From Plantago elongata (Eukaryota > Streptophyta > Magnoliopsida > Lamiales > Plantaginaceae), in NCBI GenBank assembly GCA_036897095.1, contig JAYMSP010000301.1, positions 1-59,468 on the forward strand: 59,468 bases of DNA, in the 5' to 3' direction. Shown here piece by piece: positions 11,953-25,004 of this stretch (positions are counted from its first letter, which is position 1; each line of letters begins with the position of its first letter). The notes under the pieces are model-generated. The model worked only from the letters and a program-made list of their open reading frames with translations. It was not told where the DNA came from and searched no databases. The position numbers and the translations under genes are program-made.

Positions 11953-13289
11953 ATCAGTCAGGCAACATGAAGACTTGGTTCCATGTTGATTGAGTCCAAT
12001 CTAACCTTGAACATCCGATTTCAACTTGGCCTTATTTTTGCTGTAGGCAGGTTTGTATATAAATTTGATTTGCTGATCATGAACTGATTGTCCTCCGTAT
12101 GAGATGTTAAGCGAATTTGTCTGGAAAAATTAGGCAATCTCTCTCCAACTTATCATTCGAAAAATGTATCTTTCCGAAAAACAACTTAAGCCCATATGAA
12201 TTATGATTGAAGTTGGAGATGCTACCCTGCCTTTGGAGGATCATGAGTAAAGCTTTCTATTGTCAATTCTTTCAATGGTCATGTTCAAATGCTTAAGTTC
12301 CGGCTTACAGAATCGATGATCACTCGAACTCGTTCAAAAATGACAAGAAAATGCTTGACACAGAAAGATGGTCTTGTTTATGACTGAATAAAAATTCTGT
12401 TGCCTTTTGAATAAAGTTACTCCAGGGTTTACAGCCTAGAAACATTAGGTTGTTGGCTGGAAAAGTGGGTTCTATTCTATAGTTAGTAAAAGGTGACACA
12501 AGAAAGGTGTGGTTATGGGTATTATCCTGTGAATCAACTCCAGTCACCATATAGTATAGTACTACTTCTATTATTCGATGACGTTAGTAGTAATGGATCG
12601 CGTGATGCATGTCACCTTTTTCTTCTTGATGAGGAGAAAAACTGCTGTGCATCCATAAATTATGCGTTAATATCTCCTGAATTGTTCACTAGTAGAAGTA
12701 ATACTGTATCTTTCAGGTGTTGTCTATTCTATATCTCAACTACTACTATACTGTGATAAACCACACTAACCAGCAGGGCGAATCCAGAAATAAAATTTAG
12801 AAGGTGTAATACATTTAAATTTTATTATAATACGTGAAATCAAGAGTCAGATATCAAAGTAAATTAATTGAGAATTTTTTTTGCATATATACAATTTATT
12901 TGCGCATGGGAATAAATTCATTTAAATTTAAGTAGAAATTATTACGGATGAAAAAAAAATTGGGGACATTGAGAATACCATAAGTTCAGTGGCTCATCGG
13001 GGCAAAAGCTGAATAAAAACACCAAGATATAAGTTTGAAGATACAAGTTTTTCATGACCATTTTCAACCAAAACAAGTTAGTAGTGGTACAATAGCAATG
13101 AGTCTGATCCAAAAACGACCGTCGTGATAGGTATCAAACTATCAATAATATAATTTCATCTCATCTAAATATCGAACCCGTAATAAAGTGTGGAATTACA
13201 ACATTGAATTAGTTAGTACACCATTGCTGAAATAAGCTAGGAATAGATAAATATACAGGTTTGAACAGTATCGTGAGGAAATAGAATAG
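11953..13289. other. Intergenic, 3' UTR and worn repeat-like DNA
   Basis: The first few hundred bases are probably the 3' UTR of the membrane-protein gene. From about 12775 the sequence resembles a degraded dispersed repeat (AGGGCGAATCCAGAAATAA near the start), but no matching second terminus was identified. No gene is supported. Confidence 0.45.
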
Positions 13290-13646
13290 CTAGAGAAAAA
13301 TGAAGCATTCCAAGGAAACATAAGAACTATCAGCCGACACATGATTTGTCGGTGGTGCTGCCGACTTCCAGTTGATTCCACCATTTTGAAGTTCCTCTTC
13401 CTTGTCGAGCCGACCCGTATCCGGCACAATTGGATACCTTATCTCCCCATTCTCCATTGTTGGCACCTCACATCCCATGTACGGAAACAGGTCCTTACTC
13501 GAAACGGAGCCGTTTTGATTTGGATCTAGTGCAGTAGGAACCAGCTCTTTGATTGTGATTTTCGATTCTTCCGGTGGTGATTTTGAATCTGAATGTGGTG
13601 ATGATGATTTGGGGGTTTCAGTACTAGTACTAATGCACCCACCCAT
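13290..13646 (-). CDS. Small MGGC protein, predicted N-myristoylated and palmitoylated
   Basis: Single-exon frame of 118 residues. The start is the ATG complementary to 13644-13646; upstream codons in frame lack an ATG. The N-terminus MGGCISTS is a textbook dual-acylation signal: Gly2 for N-myristoylation, Cys4 for palmitoylation and Ser in the favoured downstream position, predicting plasma-membrane attachment. The rest is Ser/Pro-rich and disordered-looking (SSSPHSDSKSPPEE), then a more ordered part containing SSKDLFPYMGCEVP and IRYPIVPDTGRLDKEEE. No enzymatic motif was recognised. The product could be a plant-specific membrane-anchored signalling peptide or adaptor. The frame is long for this AT-rich DNA and its base use looks coding, but the family was not identified. 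Confidence 0.6.
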   Translation of the reverse strand: MGGCISTSTETPKSSSPHSDSKSPPEESKITIKELVPTALDPNQNGSVSSKDLFPYMGCEVPTMENGEIRYPIVPDTGRLDKEEELQNGGINWKSAAPPTNHVSADSSYVSLECFIFL

Positions 13647-14820
13647 TCTGAAAAAATGGACCTGGGTTGGCTGAAAAATGTATGTTCCGTTGATGTTGGA
13701 GGTGTACAGTTGTTTGTTTGGAAAATGTATGGATCTATACAAAACTATGCTGTTGCTTTTCAGTTGGTCACTAGGTGGACTGAATCTGATGGTTGAATTG
13801 TATATTCAACAATTCAGCAATTCATATATATTGTGGAGAAATGCAGTCAATATCAACCAGGAGTGATTACTAGTCACTATTCATTTGGATGTTCAGCTTC
13901 ATTTCAACAAGACATTCCAACCATAATTGTCCAATCTTATCCTGCTTCCCACCGATATTTCATTATAAGTCTATGTTATATTCAACTGGAATTTTTCGAA
14001 CTCAACTGAATTAACTGAACTGAATGAAATTAAACTGAACTGAAGTAAGGTAAAAATTTACGCGAAACTGAATAATTTTAAGTTGAAGAGAATAAATCCT
14101 AAATTATCCGCTTGAGTGGTTCGTTGGTTAAATAGTAAATATACTTTTCATAGAGCGAATTGGTATTTGAATTGGACATGTATTCATACGATGGCTAACC
14201 ATTTGAATATTAATTTGCGGCCTGGTCAAAAATCACCCGAATAAATTTGACCCGAAACATTCAATACAATATCAACCGAATTAAATTGATGACTACACAT
14301 TCAAAAAATATGTTAGTCAGTTTTATAATACTGAGTACTCATGAATTCAATGTGTAGTAGAATAGCAATCAGTGGGCTCGTCACACATCTTCCCAATTTT
14401 CAAAATGGTGTCACCATACCGGACTGATCCAAGCATTACACAGACACAGGCTTTACTACTTTTCCCTTGCGAATCCAAATGAGCAATTTCCTCACATCCA
14501 CAAAAATGTACACCACTTAACTGACAATAGTTCTTGGTCGTATTGTATGATTCTGTAACTTGTTCATGGTTGATAAGATCGGATTTTGTGTTCTATGTGC
14601 ACGTAGGCTGATTGATTTCAGGCCCAAGAACGTTATACCGATTGTTCTACTACTTACTCTGTGTTCGACTCAGCACCACAAAGATTTCATTCTATTAGCA
14701 TATACTGGTACACGTACACTTCTAATTCAATAACTACTCAAAATTTTAGACCCTGATCACCTAGTGCTTTATTCTCATACGCAAAACTCAAACTTAAAGG
14801 TTATTTAGATCGCGTTGTTA
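13647..14820. other. Intergenic, contains AACTGAAC-type dispersed repeat
   Basis: No gene. Around 13985-14060 there is a stretch rich in AACTGAACTGAA words that recurs near 35777-35850 and 58590-58625. The rest is AT-rich, and the last part is the 3' flank of the dioxygenase gene. Confidence 0.5.
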
Positions 14821-16253
14821 TTAATTGTTATCTATTTTCCTGGATTCAAGGAAATTCTTGTTCTTGGAGTCGCAAGAACTGATGTACTCTAGAAATGTAG
14901 CAAAGTCTGTCTCTTTGTAACGCCTTGGATTGGTCTCGTTGATGAGTTCTTGACATGGTCGCACTGTGTCAGCAAAAGGAAGACTATGCAAGGAGGCCAC
15001 TGATATTCTATTTCTCATTGAATTGGCAGTTACTCTATGCAACACACTCTTATATCTTCCATTGCTGAATATCTAATCATGCATTATCATCATATATAGA
15101 TGGTTAGTTTTATCAAAAGAGGTTAGACCTTAGAATCAACAAAAATTAGAGAACTTCTTGCAAAATTTAGAACTCGGCAATTTGTAAATGAAGAGATAAT
15201 GGATGTATAACGTACGTCCGTACCTCTAGGTGATCCCCAACATTGACGACCAAGGAACCGGGAATTGGCTGGATTGTGACCCATTCATCTTTGTGGTGTA
15301 TCTGCAAGCCCTTTATGTCATCATCCTGGAGGAGTAGTGTGAGAAATCCATAGTCTGAATGAGGCGGCATTCCAAGTGTTAGATCAGGTTCTGGGCATGG
15401 AGGATAGTGATTGAGAACCATAAGCTGGCTCCCAACTTCAAGTTCTGCCAACATAGAGTTAATTCCGCAATCACCATCTTTGTTCTGTAGCCCAAGGCTC
15501 TCTAGTATGGCCTCCGCCAACATCAGGAACATGGATTTTGTTTCTGTAGCGTAGCTAACCGCCACTTCCCTGTTCAAAAGGAATCCAAGATGAATAAAAT
15601 CCAAATAGACCAGTTTTTATACTAGGAGACTCGTTAAAAAGTCAAATGTAGTGCATGGGAAGCGAGTGATTACCTAAAGTCAGGTGGAGAAGATGGCCAG
15701 AAGGGTAGTGCCTGAGGTAGAGGGTGACAAACCAACTTGAGAAAATCCCTCCAACAAAAGACACCATCATTTGTCTGGTTGAAACTCGTCCCATACCGCA
15801 CTAGTGACCTCGTATCAGCTGACATGTACTTCTCCCGCACCAACTGTGGCATCTCAAAAAACCTCCTACTCACGTTCACCATGTTCCTCAAAACCTCGTC
15901 CCTGATTCCCGAGTTTACAAGCTATAATTATAACAATGCAGGCATGTTAATGTGAAATTAAAACAAACACAAAGTTACATTACACTATGCCAGCTCTAAC
16001 ATTAAAGGTGTACCTGGAAAAATCCAAAGTTTTGGCAGGCTTGGGAGAGGGATTCAAGAACTTGTGCCCTGTTCGGACTGTCCAGTTCGCCAAAGTCGAT
16101 GATGGGCAAGTTAAAACTGCATCCGGTTGATTTGTTACTGATTATGGGGGCATTTGGACGTTCGGCAGGAGGGAAGATGTATTTGCTTGGAACATGTTCG
16201 ATTCCGCACTCGTACATGTGTGTTACCCCCTTTTCATAATTATCCGTCTCCAT
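14821..16253 (-). CDS. 2-oxoglutarate/Fe(II)-dependent dioxygenase (plant DOXC type)
   Basis: The four exons in coding order are 16253-16014, 15921-15674, 15569-15224 and 15072-14821, with GT-AG introns, giving 361 residues. The N-terminal half carries the DIOX_N region ([11 protein letters not shown] near residue 49, then [14 protein letters not shown]). The C-terminal half is the jelly-roll core. The iron triad is His233 and Asp235 (PPHSDYG) with His290 (VLHRV). The 2-oxoglutarate-binding Arg/Ser pair is R300 and S302 (RNRISVAS), and the family motif NHYPPC is at 216-221. Length is typical for plant soluble 2-ODDs (about 340-370). The family hydroxylates or desaturates specialised metabolites and hormones. 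The sequence looks closer to the DMR6/hyoscyamine-hydroxylase-like group than to ACC oxidase, but the substrate cannot be read from it. All catalytic residues are present, so it is probably functional. Confidence 0.9.
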
Positions 16254-17994
16254 ACCTTAGAACCGAGAGGGAATTCTTGTACCCTAAAAAACTTATTTAT
16301 CTTAATACTAAACAGCAGTAGTAGTAGTAAATAAGTTGATGACTAGTGTACTGCACTTGGAATGTTAGGGATGACTTATTCTACATTAGGAAACTCGATT
16401 TTTACTAGGCTTTGATTAGAACTTATACTCACTCAATCACAAAATATTATGCCTCACAAATCACAATCCTGTTTTGCCCTGAATTGGCCACCAGTAGTAC
16501 CATCTAATGCAAGTGTTTGTGTCGGAATATGTAATATGGAATTCGGAGGGGAAAAAGTAGAATGATTTTGTTAATAGTTAACATGACGTTGGTTTATGAT
16601 TTAAGAAGTGAGATGGAAGAAGTGGAATGGGTAGAATTTATAGGCGGAGAAACCAGTACTTAGTACTACTTGTTTTCATTTGAATAAAACAACTCTTTAA
16701 CAGATTACGATGCCTTCTATTCGATAACTCAAAAATATCTGACTTTATTATTTTATGTTCATCTCCTCAGGTCAATTAGTGTATATAGCTCACTTGTGCA
16801 ACTGACTATAATTTGGCAAACCAATTCTTATCAAGTGCAACTTTACCTATCATTTGAACTTATCTACAAAATACGGTCTATTTCTATTATACGAACCCTA
16901 AATCTATACGGTCACAGTGCTAAGAGTACAAACAACAATATATCTCTACACGAAATAGATCGGCTAGCACAAGAATACATAGCCACCTACCCATACAATT
17001 TTATGTAGACTTTACAATATTTTATTTGATACTTTAAGTAGAAAAAGATATGTCATATTAATCTTTATTAAAATAAAATTTGTAGATTTAAGTGTTTGTT
17101 GTAGAACTGTAATTCAATTTTGTTGCGTTTTTATTTAAAAACACACATGAAAATTTAATTTCAATACAAATAATCCAATTCAAATTCTAAATCAAACAGT
17201 ATTTGCATCAAACTAAATTACTTTATGTTAAATATATATTTGTACCCTTATATTTTATATTATACTCTTATTGATTTAATTATTTATCTTTATATCTTTT
17301 ATATTATAACTATGAAGTATCTTACATCTTATTTATTAAGGAAGAAATAGTTGGAGTGGCTCTTCCTTCTTATTTATAATTGTTGAGGAAAAAATTTGAA
17401 AATTTTAAGTTGTGACATTTTCGGAAAAAGTACTCTTGGTTGTTACCGTCGATTTTCATAACTTAAGTTGACATTGTGTACAATTTTAGTACCTCGTGAC
17501 ACGTGTCACATTGGAAAATATATAAATACAGTGGACTTAAACGTAAATACGATCACCTTTATTAATTGCAAATAAATTCTAAGGTTTAACAATATTAATT
17601 ACTAAATTGTCTATATAAAAATATACTTCTATTGAAAATAATTTATAAAAAAATAAAGAATAAAATCTTCCATGATTGAATTCTTCTACCGCTGTGGAGC
17701 CTCCAGACCTGGTCTGATGGAAGCTTCACAACGGAGCTTCCAGATCCGGCAGCTTGGGTGCTCCGTCAAGGATGAATCACTTCCAAAATCCAAAAGTACA
17801 ATTGAAAAGTTTATTGTAGCAAATCGCGTTTTTGAATTTTTAAATTTATTTATTTATTTTACATGTAATGAAATGTTTTTTAAATTATTTTTGAATTATA
17901 TTAAACAAGTTATACCCATAAATTACGAGAGAGTGATACGTGCCCCACCTTTTTTATAATTTAATTTAATTTAATTATTTTTTATTTTTTAATT

Positions 17995-18250
17995 TATTCA
18001 TGAGACTTCTCGCCACCAAAGAGACGCCTACTCTCTAGAATTTATTCCGGAGTACACTTAAATACTTAACAGTATACCTCCTCGAGGCATCTGCTAAAGA
18101 ATTCTCAGTTCTGCTCATAAACTCATCTTTATCATTCATTAACTGAGAAGTGGGTTGAGGTATTTATAACTTCTACAACTACTATGAGTCTGACCCATTA
18201 AAAATCTCCTAATCAGATACTCTCCTTAGCTAGTAAAACTTACTCTAACA
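17995..18250 (-). mobile_element. Possible solo LTR remnant
   Basis: On the minus strand this stretch begins TGTTAGAGTAAG, then carries a TATA-like core (TATAAATACCTCAACCC) followed by moderately GC-rich leader-like sequence, the organisation of a plant retrotransposon LTR promoter. No partner LTR, primer-binding site or clear target duplication was found, so this is a tentative call for an old solo LTR. Confidence 0.25.
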
Positions 18251-21200
18251 ATAATTCTTTTTAATCAAGTAAACTTAACTACCAATACAAGATCTAAACA
18301 AATATCCTATTAAAAATAAATAATAATATTTAAACAATAATAATTGAGTTCGGATTCGCGGTCCATTTCTAGATCAACTTCGCCTTGACTTTCGATAATA
18401 TGTGAAATTGTATCAATATTTTCGCGCTTGAGGAGTGGACCAACTATTTCTGACCTTAATTAAGTCCTTAAGATACAAAATTGCTAAGCACTTAGAGTGG
18501 AGTCATAATCATTTCCATTTACGAAATTGATAAGAATCAAGCATCATGCAACCAGCCAATGAACGGAAACATTTAGATTGATGGATTGTGAATCTGGTAT
18601 GTTGACATGTACTCCTATTCCCGTCCAATGTATACATTTTTGTTTTTAGCGTTCCACATAAATTCATATGTTATGAAATATCTCTGGGAGGAATAGTCGA
18701 ACTCCTTCTATAAATTACTATGCACCTTATTAAATAATCAAAGACATCAGTTGCTTTTTAAACTTGCAATTGTAACTTATCGTCCGGCCCAAGGGCCGAC
18801 ATATTTTCATGGTTTGCTTTCTAAGTGACATGTTCCGCCGTACTAATACATATTCTTTTTCGTACACTTTATTTTTACAATATGCATATCAAGAGATTTA
18901 TTATTTGTCACACATCACGAAGATTGCTCCAAAACAAATACCTTTGGAATTTTTAGTGATTAATTTTGGCTTACCATAATGATATAAGTAGTAAGAATCT
19001 CAATTCATTTAGTCATCATGAAACTTTAGGAACATGCATAAACTCCCTTTCTTAAATTGTGCGACATTCTCGTCGTATTTAATCTAGACCAACCATCTAA
19101 GAAAATATATCATTAAAAATTATATCAGAAGAGAGGCAACTCAAAATTGACAATTTATTTGAAGTGGAGGTAGTATGATTGAGATTTGACAATTTATTTG
19201 GGACCTGGGAGTTGAGATGGATAGAGTTTGAAATTTGTGGATGGGATGGACCCAAGTGAATGGAATAAATGGAAGGACTCGGGTAGAATAATATTGTTGT
19301 CTGAGCAAGTAGTTTGTCCGATTAATCTTGGAAACATGCAGGCGTAGAAATCCACGAATCTGACGAATTTAAACATGAAAATATCTTATTAGTAGTAGGT
19401 TCATTGAACATTACGCTTTACCGGTTCACTGGCCGGAAGATCGCTCTGAGTATGCATATCTTGATTTAAAAGGATTTAAAATAAGTACCCTATTGAAATT
19501 CTTTTATTAAGGTATATTCTCTAAAATTTTAATTATACTCTACTTAATTATATATTTTATTATAATTCAATTCAGTAAAGTAAATATCAGTTGAAAAAAG
19601 AGAATAGAGTCCTAATCTGTAAATAATTTGTAAAGTCATCAAAAACACAATTACCAATAAATTATCTACATTACCAACTGTGAATCAAAACATATGTATT
19701 AGTATATGTATATTGGTAATATAAGATGAGTTGATTTTTCTAATATGAAAATATTAATAGTATTTAATATTAATAAAGAATATAATTATATTTATCATTA
19801 ATTTTTCAGTTTCATAATTATTATCATAATTAGAATAGATAGATTCTTAAATAAACTAACTGAAAATATAGATGGTTGGTTTGAGAACTAACTTGTTGAA
19901 GAGAAAATTAACTAATGAATTATCAGGTACCTGTTCAACAAATTTTACTAAATAAAGTCTATAACTCAAAAGGAAAACCAAAGGTTAACTCAAGCAAATT
20001 CTATGAAAGGATATGCTAGGAGATAATGAGAAGAATAGAAAAAAGAAGAAATTAGTTGCAGCAGGTAAAGTGATTGAACATGCATGTTTACTGGAAAAAG
20101 TGATCGATCGGAAGAGCCAGCCTCCGATTTGTGGAAGCAATCTCGTTGGAGAATTGAAGTAAGTAGCACTTAATTAGGATCCGTAATCCGGCCCTTATCT
20201 ATCGATCTCTCTGCTTTACTCTTGAGATGCACTGCACTGCACACCCTTTTCACAAATTAATGAAGGGATGATATATACCAATCCATACCATGCAATATGC
20301 ATGGTGCAACGACTTAATGATCGATGCTTACTCTCGAAATGAACGGACTCGATCGATACTGGTGAATTGGGAAGGGAAGTTAGTGTTCTTCCTGTCTCGT
20401 GAATTAGAGGGAAATGGAATGTGGGTTTATATAACTCAATTTTTTCGATCTGTTATTAGTTATTACCGTGGTGTTAACACGTTTCTTAGCCCTGCTTGCC
20501 ACATTGTTGGAGCGGCCATTTCCCCACCAAGATCGAACATTTTATAAAAAAAACTCAATTTCAATTGAAAAATACCACTCAAATTATATTTCAATCAGTC
20601 CCTATTAATCTTTTGTTCCGTTTGGGTTGATATATTACAAAAGCGACCCCTGCATTTCACTCATTTTCAGATTCATCCCTTATGTTTACAGAATGACAAA
20701 TTTATCCACCTCTTCTAATATCTTTTTAACTACATCCAAAGTCTAAAAGTTAAACTTTTACATATTTTGTAATTTCTTTATTAAGCAAGGTATCGGTACG
20801 AAACACCACCGCATGTTTGATGAGCATAATGATGTTGATATACTTTTCAGACTAAATTGTTCTTTAGCTTGAAAATAAGGTGAAATGCCACCCAATGTGA
20901 CAATCCTATTTTTACATGTTTTCCATATTTGATTTTAGGTTTACCACATCTGAAATGTGATCAGTCAATGTGCTAAAAACACAACTTGTGACAATTTTCT
21001 GAACGGTTGTTTTAGGTGTGGATGTAAATTGTCACCCAGAACTGCAGAAGCCTAACTTATTTCTTACTTGGGCCCGGCCTTCTTACAATTTCTGAGCTAC
21101 AGATTACATGGGTTGGACTTGGGCTCAATATAATTAATTAATTTCGGACACATGGTGAAATAAGGTTTGATTCACTAGTTGAATCTTTATTGTTAGTTTG

Positions 21201-22165
21201 TCACCTGTATAATTCTGCGCAAATTAAGATCTTATAACAATAGAATATTATAAAGAAGATTAAATATAGATTAATAAAATGTTGTATCACGAGATAAAAT
21301 ACTGAGTTAATATAATGTTATATCTCAAAGTCATGAGGTAATATGGTATTGTAACTTGTAGATTCTGAATTAAGTTTTTTAAAAAAGATATCATCATGTG
21401 ATAACCTTAATTATTAACAAATATTCTTTCTCGGGCATAACATAAATGCTGCTTGGGATGCAGACGGGTGAACCGTCGAGTGATTGTTTAGCCCGCTAGG
21501 TGTTTTAACAGCCGGCTGGAGTTTTAAGTTTGTAGTTTATCTTAGTGACGAAATACGAATGAGATGGTATATAGTTTTAAGTTTGTAGTTTATGTTTCGG
21601 GTGTTGAAAGACTGGAAGTTCAAAGCCTATACCTAATTAGCTATTCTATACTTAGTAAGTTGGGAGCATCAATGAGCATAGAGCCCATAAATTTTGAGCA
21701 AGCTGAAAGCAAGAGACCCTAAGTTGATGGGTCATGACCAATTTTTTATTTAATGCCAGCAATAGGATTTACAGAAGAAAACAGAATCTAACTTACTGCT
21801 TACACAAACCGAGCTTGCTTGATGGTTCCATTCCGATTCCGCATTGTTCTTACCTCGTAAAACACGACCCATGTGACTAATACGCATCGTCCTTAAATAC
21901 ATTTAACTAATGTTTGTTAATGATCGTGAGATAATATAATTAACTCTATTACTGGACACGTATAAAGAATCATACTATGTATTTTACTTTTAAAAGTATA
22001 TGTACTATGGAATGTTGTGTAAATTGTTACTAAAAGTATGCCTTGGTTAAATCACTCGGCATGTCCTATTTTTTTGGAGGTATATTGAACAAATGGTCAA
22101 ATTTATGTCCACACCCAATATATATTTAAAAGCTTGGGGATGAATTGGAATAGAATTTTAATAAT

Positions 22166-22230
22166 ATTTTTTAATTGAAATTGAATTTTTTTTAACAAAA
22201 TATTCGATTTGAGTGGAGAAATAGCCGCTC
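22166..22230. repeat. Dispersed repeat, copy 1
   Basis: Contains GAATTTTTTTTAACA followed by AAATATTCGATTTGAGTG. A clearly related stretch lies near 30236-30300 (GAATTTTTTTTAACATAATG, then TTTGATTTGAGT). Both lie outside genes. Probably fragments of one repeat family. Confidence 0.5.
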
Positions 22231-23466
22231 AAGCGGTATGACAACCAGCTCATTAGAGGATGAATTAACAAGACTTTGGACCTCTCCATGTAAGTACATG
22301 TTGTATTGTTTGGTTATATAATTAAGGCAAATGACATAAAAGTTTATACTGTCGTTAAGATAAGATACAAGTGTTATATTATTTTCCTAAACATCAACAT
22401 CGATCATACGAAAGTAACATGCTGCTAACCAACCATCTTTTGGTAAAGTCAAAATTTGGAAGGCCACCATTTACGCATAAAACATTGACAAATGAAAGAT
22501 GATGATTTATAACTAAGCAGTTAAGACTTGACACCCATCCATACGTAACACATAATTGACTCCCTAAAATCAAAATGGTTTTGTCCACCTCTTTTGGATC
22601 TACCAAGTCCCCAATTCCCAGTTCCATTACACTAGATAAACCTGTTTAGTGAGGGTACTATATTTTTCTTTATTTTAGATCAATAATGTACGATGACATC
22701 GTTTCTAACTAATTTTTCTTTCTAATATCAATTTTTGATTTTTGGATATGCTCGCCGACATTTATTTTCTTTGTTTCAATTGATTTTTACATCTTATTTT
22801 AACCTTAACTTCATTTATAATAGTAAAATCGAACGAAAGTAAAAGATTCTACCTACTAATATTAAAGTTAACATAATCTCACTAGCTGAATAATCTCCAC
22901 CCACCTATATCCTGAGAGAGCCATAAATGAACTCACAATACATAGAAACCTAAGTATAGGCACATTAATCCTCCATACAACATTAAAATTAGTATACAAT
23001 GATCTTAACTAATAATATCTCAGTCAAAATCAGATGAAGAATTCGACCACTATCTTCCAAATGCTCATCAAGAATCCCATTAGTGGTCCATTTCTTCCTG
23101 TCTCGCACATAAGAAAGTTACACCCAATATATTAATTATCCTTAAAAATACTTTCCTGCACCAAATTCTTAAATGCCAACATATAGTACATTTCTTGAAA
23201 ATCTTCCCAAATCTCCTTTCCTAATTTTGAATCACTGAGCACTGCAAATACCAAGAAAAATAAATGAAAATTGTAGCAGCACTCCATTTTAAGCAAGTTA
23301 TTCAAAACTCACCATTTTATACAGCTGAGATAATGCTCAATTTGGTGAGGGAATTAAATAATAAAAAGCTACCACTAGGAAATAAATATTGCAAAATACA
23401 TTAATCTCTGTTTTATTAGTGGAAAAAAGTTGCTGAATAAAATTTGGTGCATATTCTCTTCTCATC

Positions 23467-24986
23467 TCATCATATATTATAGAGAGACCAAACTTGATAG
23501 CAAAGCGTGTAAAGCAACTTCTTTCTTCTCTCACCGCTTTGTACGTGGCGCTTCCTATTCTTTCTTCTTTCTCACAAACATCATCACTGTATGTATCTAT
23601 AGGTTTTATGTGTATGTATGTGTGCGTGCAACAATCCAGGAGAAGTATCTTGAGCTTCATTCTGCAAGAAAGATTCCAATTTGGTGTCCAGTTCGTTTTT
23701 AATTAACGAATCAGCTGCTTAAAAGGCTTGAAGGTGCGATTTTTATTCTATTTTGGATGAAATTTTGGATTTTGATTGATTAGTTTGTTTGGATTAGCTG
23801 CTGTGTCGGTGTGGTGTAAAGAAAGATGAGACCTTTGAACGAAGTATTCGATGTGTTGTGTTTTTTGTAATCGAAATATCGATTTTGAGCTGCTTTAATT
23901 TGACAGAAATGAAATTATTGGGTGTTTGGACTTGGATTAAATGATTAGAAGAAAAACCGGAGAATGTTTATGTTGCAATTGAGCCATTAATGCTAAATTT
24001 GTGAACCCTTGTTGGTATTTTACTTCTTTGTTGATATCGTACGTTACAGCAGAAAGGGTAAAAGTAATGTACTAGAATAATATTGCTGTGAAATAATTTT
24101 TCTAATTGTGGTTTTGGAATTTCTGGGTTTTTTAATGATTTTATCAAATAAAAATTGGATCCTGTTATGGGTTTTTGTTCAGCTTGAAATTTTCCTCTAG
24201 GTTTGATATATTAAAGGAGAATTATGCACCCTTTTGTTTTCATGTCATCTTCCTTTGATTCATGCAATTTTCATGGGATGAGAAGGTTATAACATGTGCA
24301 AATTTTATTATGACAAGCTGTTTTGATATACTTATCTTGCACCCAAGCATAAGTGATGACATTGGCACCAAAGGAGGAGTCCAATCAGCTGGTCATTCGA
24401 TCTGCATGTCCCATTTTGGTTCCCATTGTGTAAAATAAAAGTGGACTTGGTGTGGCAGAATAAAGAAGTTGAGGATTGTCTATCTTGAGGGAGTAGATGA
24501 ATGTCTAGGACTAATAAAAATAACCTGGAAATTGGCAGCTTTGGGCTAATCTATATAACGCTGTCATGGCGATTATTCGTTTGCGTTTCTTACGAAAAAA
24601 ATTCTGACTTTGTTTGTGTATATTGAGTAATCTTTTTGCTACATCTCTTAATATTAGTCTTTTCATTAGAGATGATTATGCACTTTATCAATGGTAACAC
24701 AACATAGTCACTTATTTGTTTCAGCTTATTATGAGACTCTCATCATAACCGTAACAGCCTGTGAAGGCTACCAAGTCATGTGAGTGGCAGATGAAGAAAC
24801 CTCACATCATAATAGATTCGGTATGACCAGCAATATTGCAATCTTGGTTTGCAATATTCTATTACCTGTAGCACCTAATGTATCATATGATTTTTACTTT
24901 AGCATAATGTAGTCAGTACCTTGAATTTGTTTTGAGTTGGAAAAATATCCCCTGTGAAGATAAGCATTGTTAACTTGTAACTGCAG
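23467..24986 (+). promoter_or_regulatory. Promoter, 5' leader and long leader intron of the DUF707 gene
   Basis: A TATA-like element (CATATATTATAG, about 23469-23480) suggests transcription from about 23500. The first exon would be non-coding and end at about 23733 (AAG before GTGCGA). A ~1.25-kb intron then runs to the acceptor CTGCAG ending at 24986, just before the coding start. The leader exon contains several upstream ATGs (for example ATG TAT CTA TAG near 23591). Long leader introns like this often raise expression in plants. The exact transcription start is inferred. Confidence 0.5.
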
Positions 24987-25004
24987 GGATTATGCAGAGC
25001 AAAT

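Larger units (their letters stand above)
16254..23470. other. Gene-poor AT-rich region with worn repeats
   Basis: About 7.2 kb without a supportable gene. Visible features: a short GTA/AGT triplet run near 16313-16331; a long-terminal-repeat-like stretch near 17995-18250; a possible degraded Stowaway near 18610-18712 (ACTCCTATTCCCGTCC and CTGGGAGGAATAGT in opposite orientation); and a segment at about 22166-22230 that recurs near 30236-30300. Open frames at 17672-17959 and 20290-20547 show no recognisable family. Confidence 0.5.

Noticed and set aside
17672..17959. 95-codon plus-strand open frame
   Set aside because: The first third has mixed base composition but no family signature, and the rest is low-complexity AT-rich sequence. 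Treated as chance.
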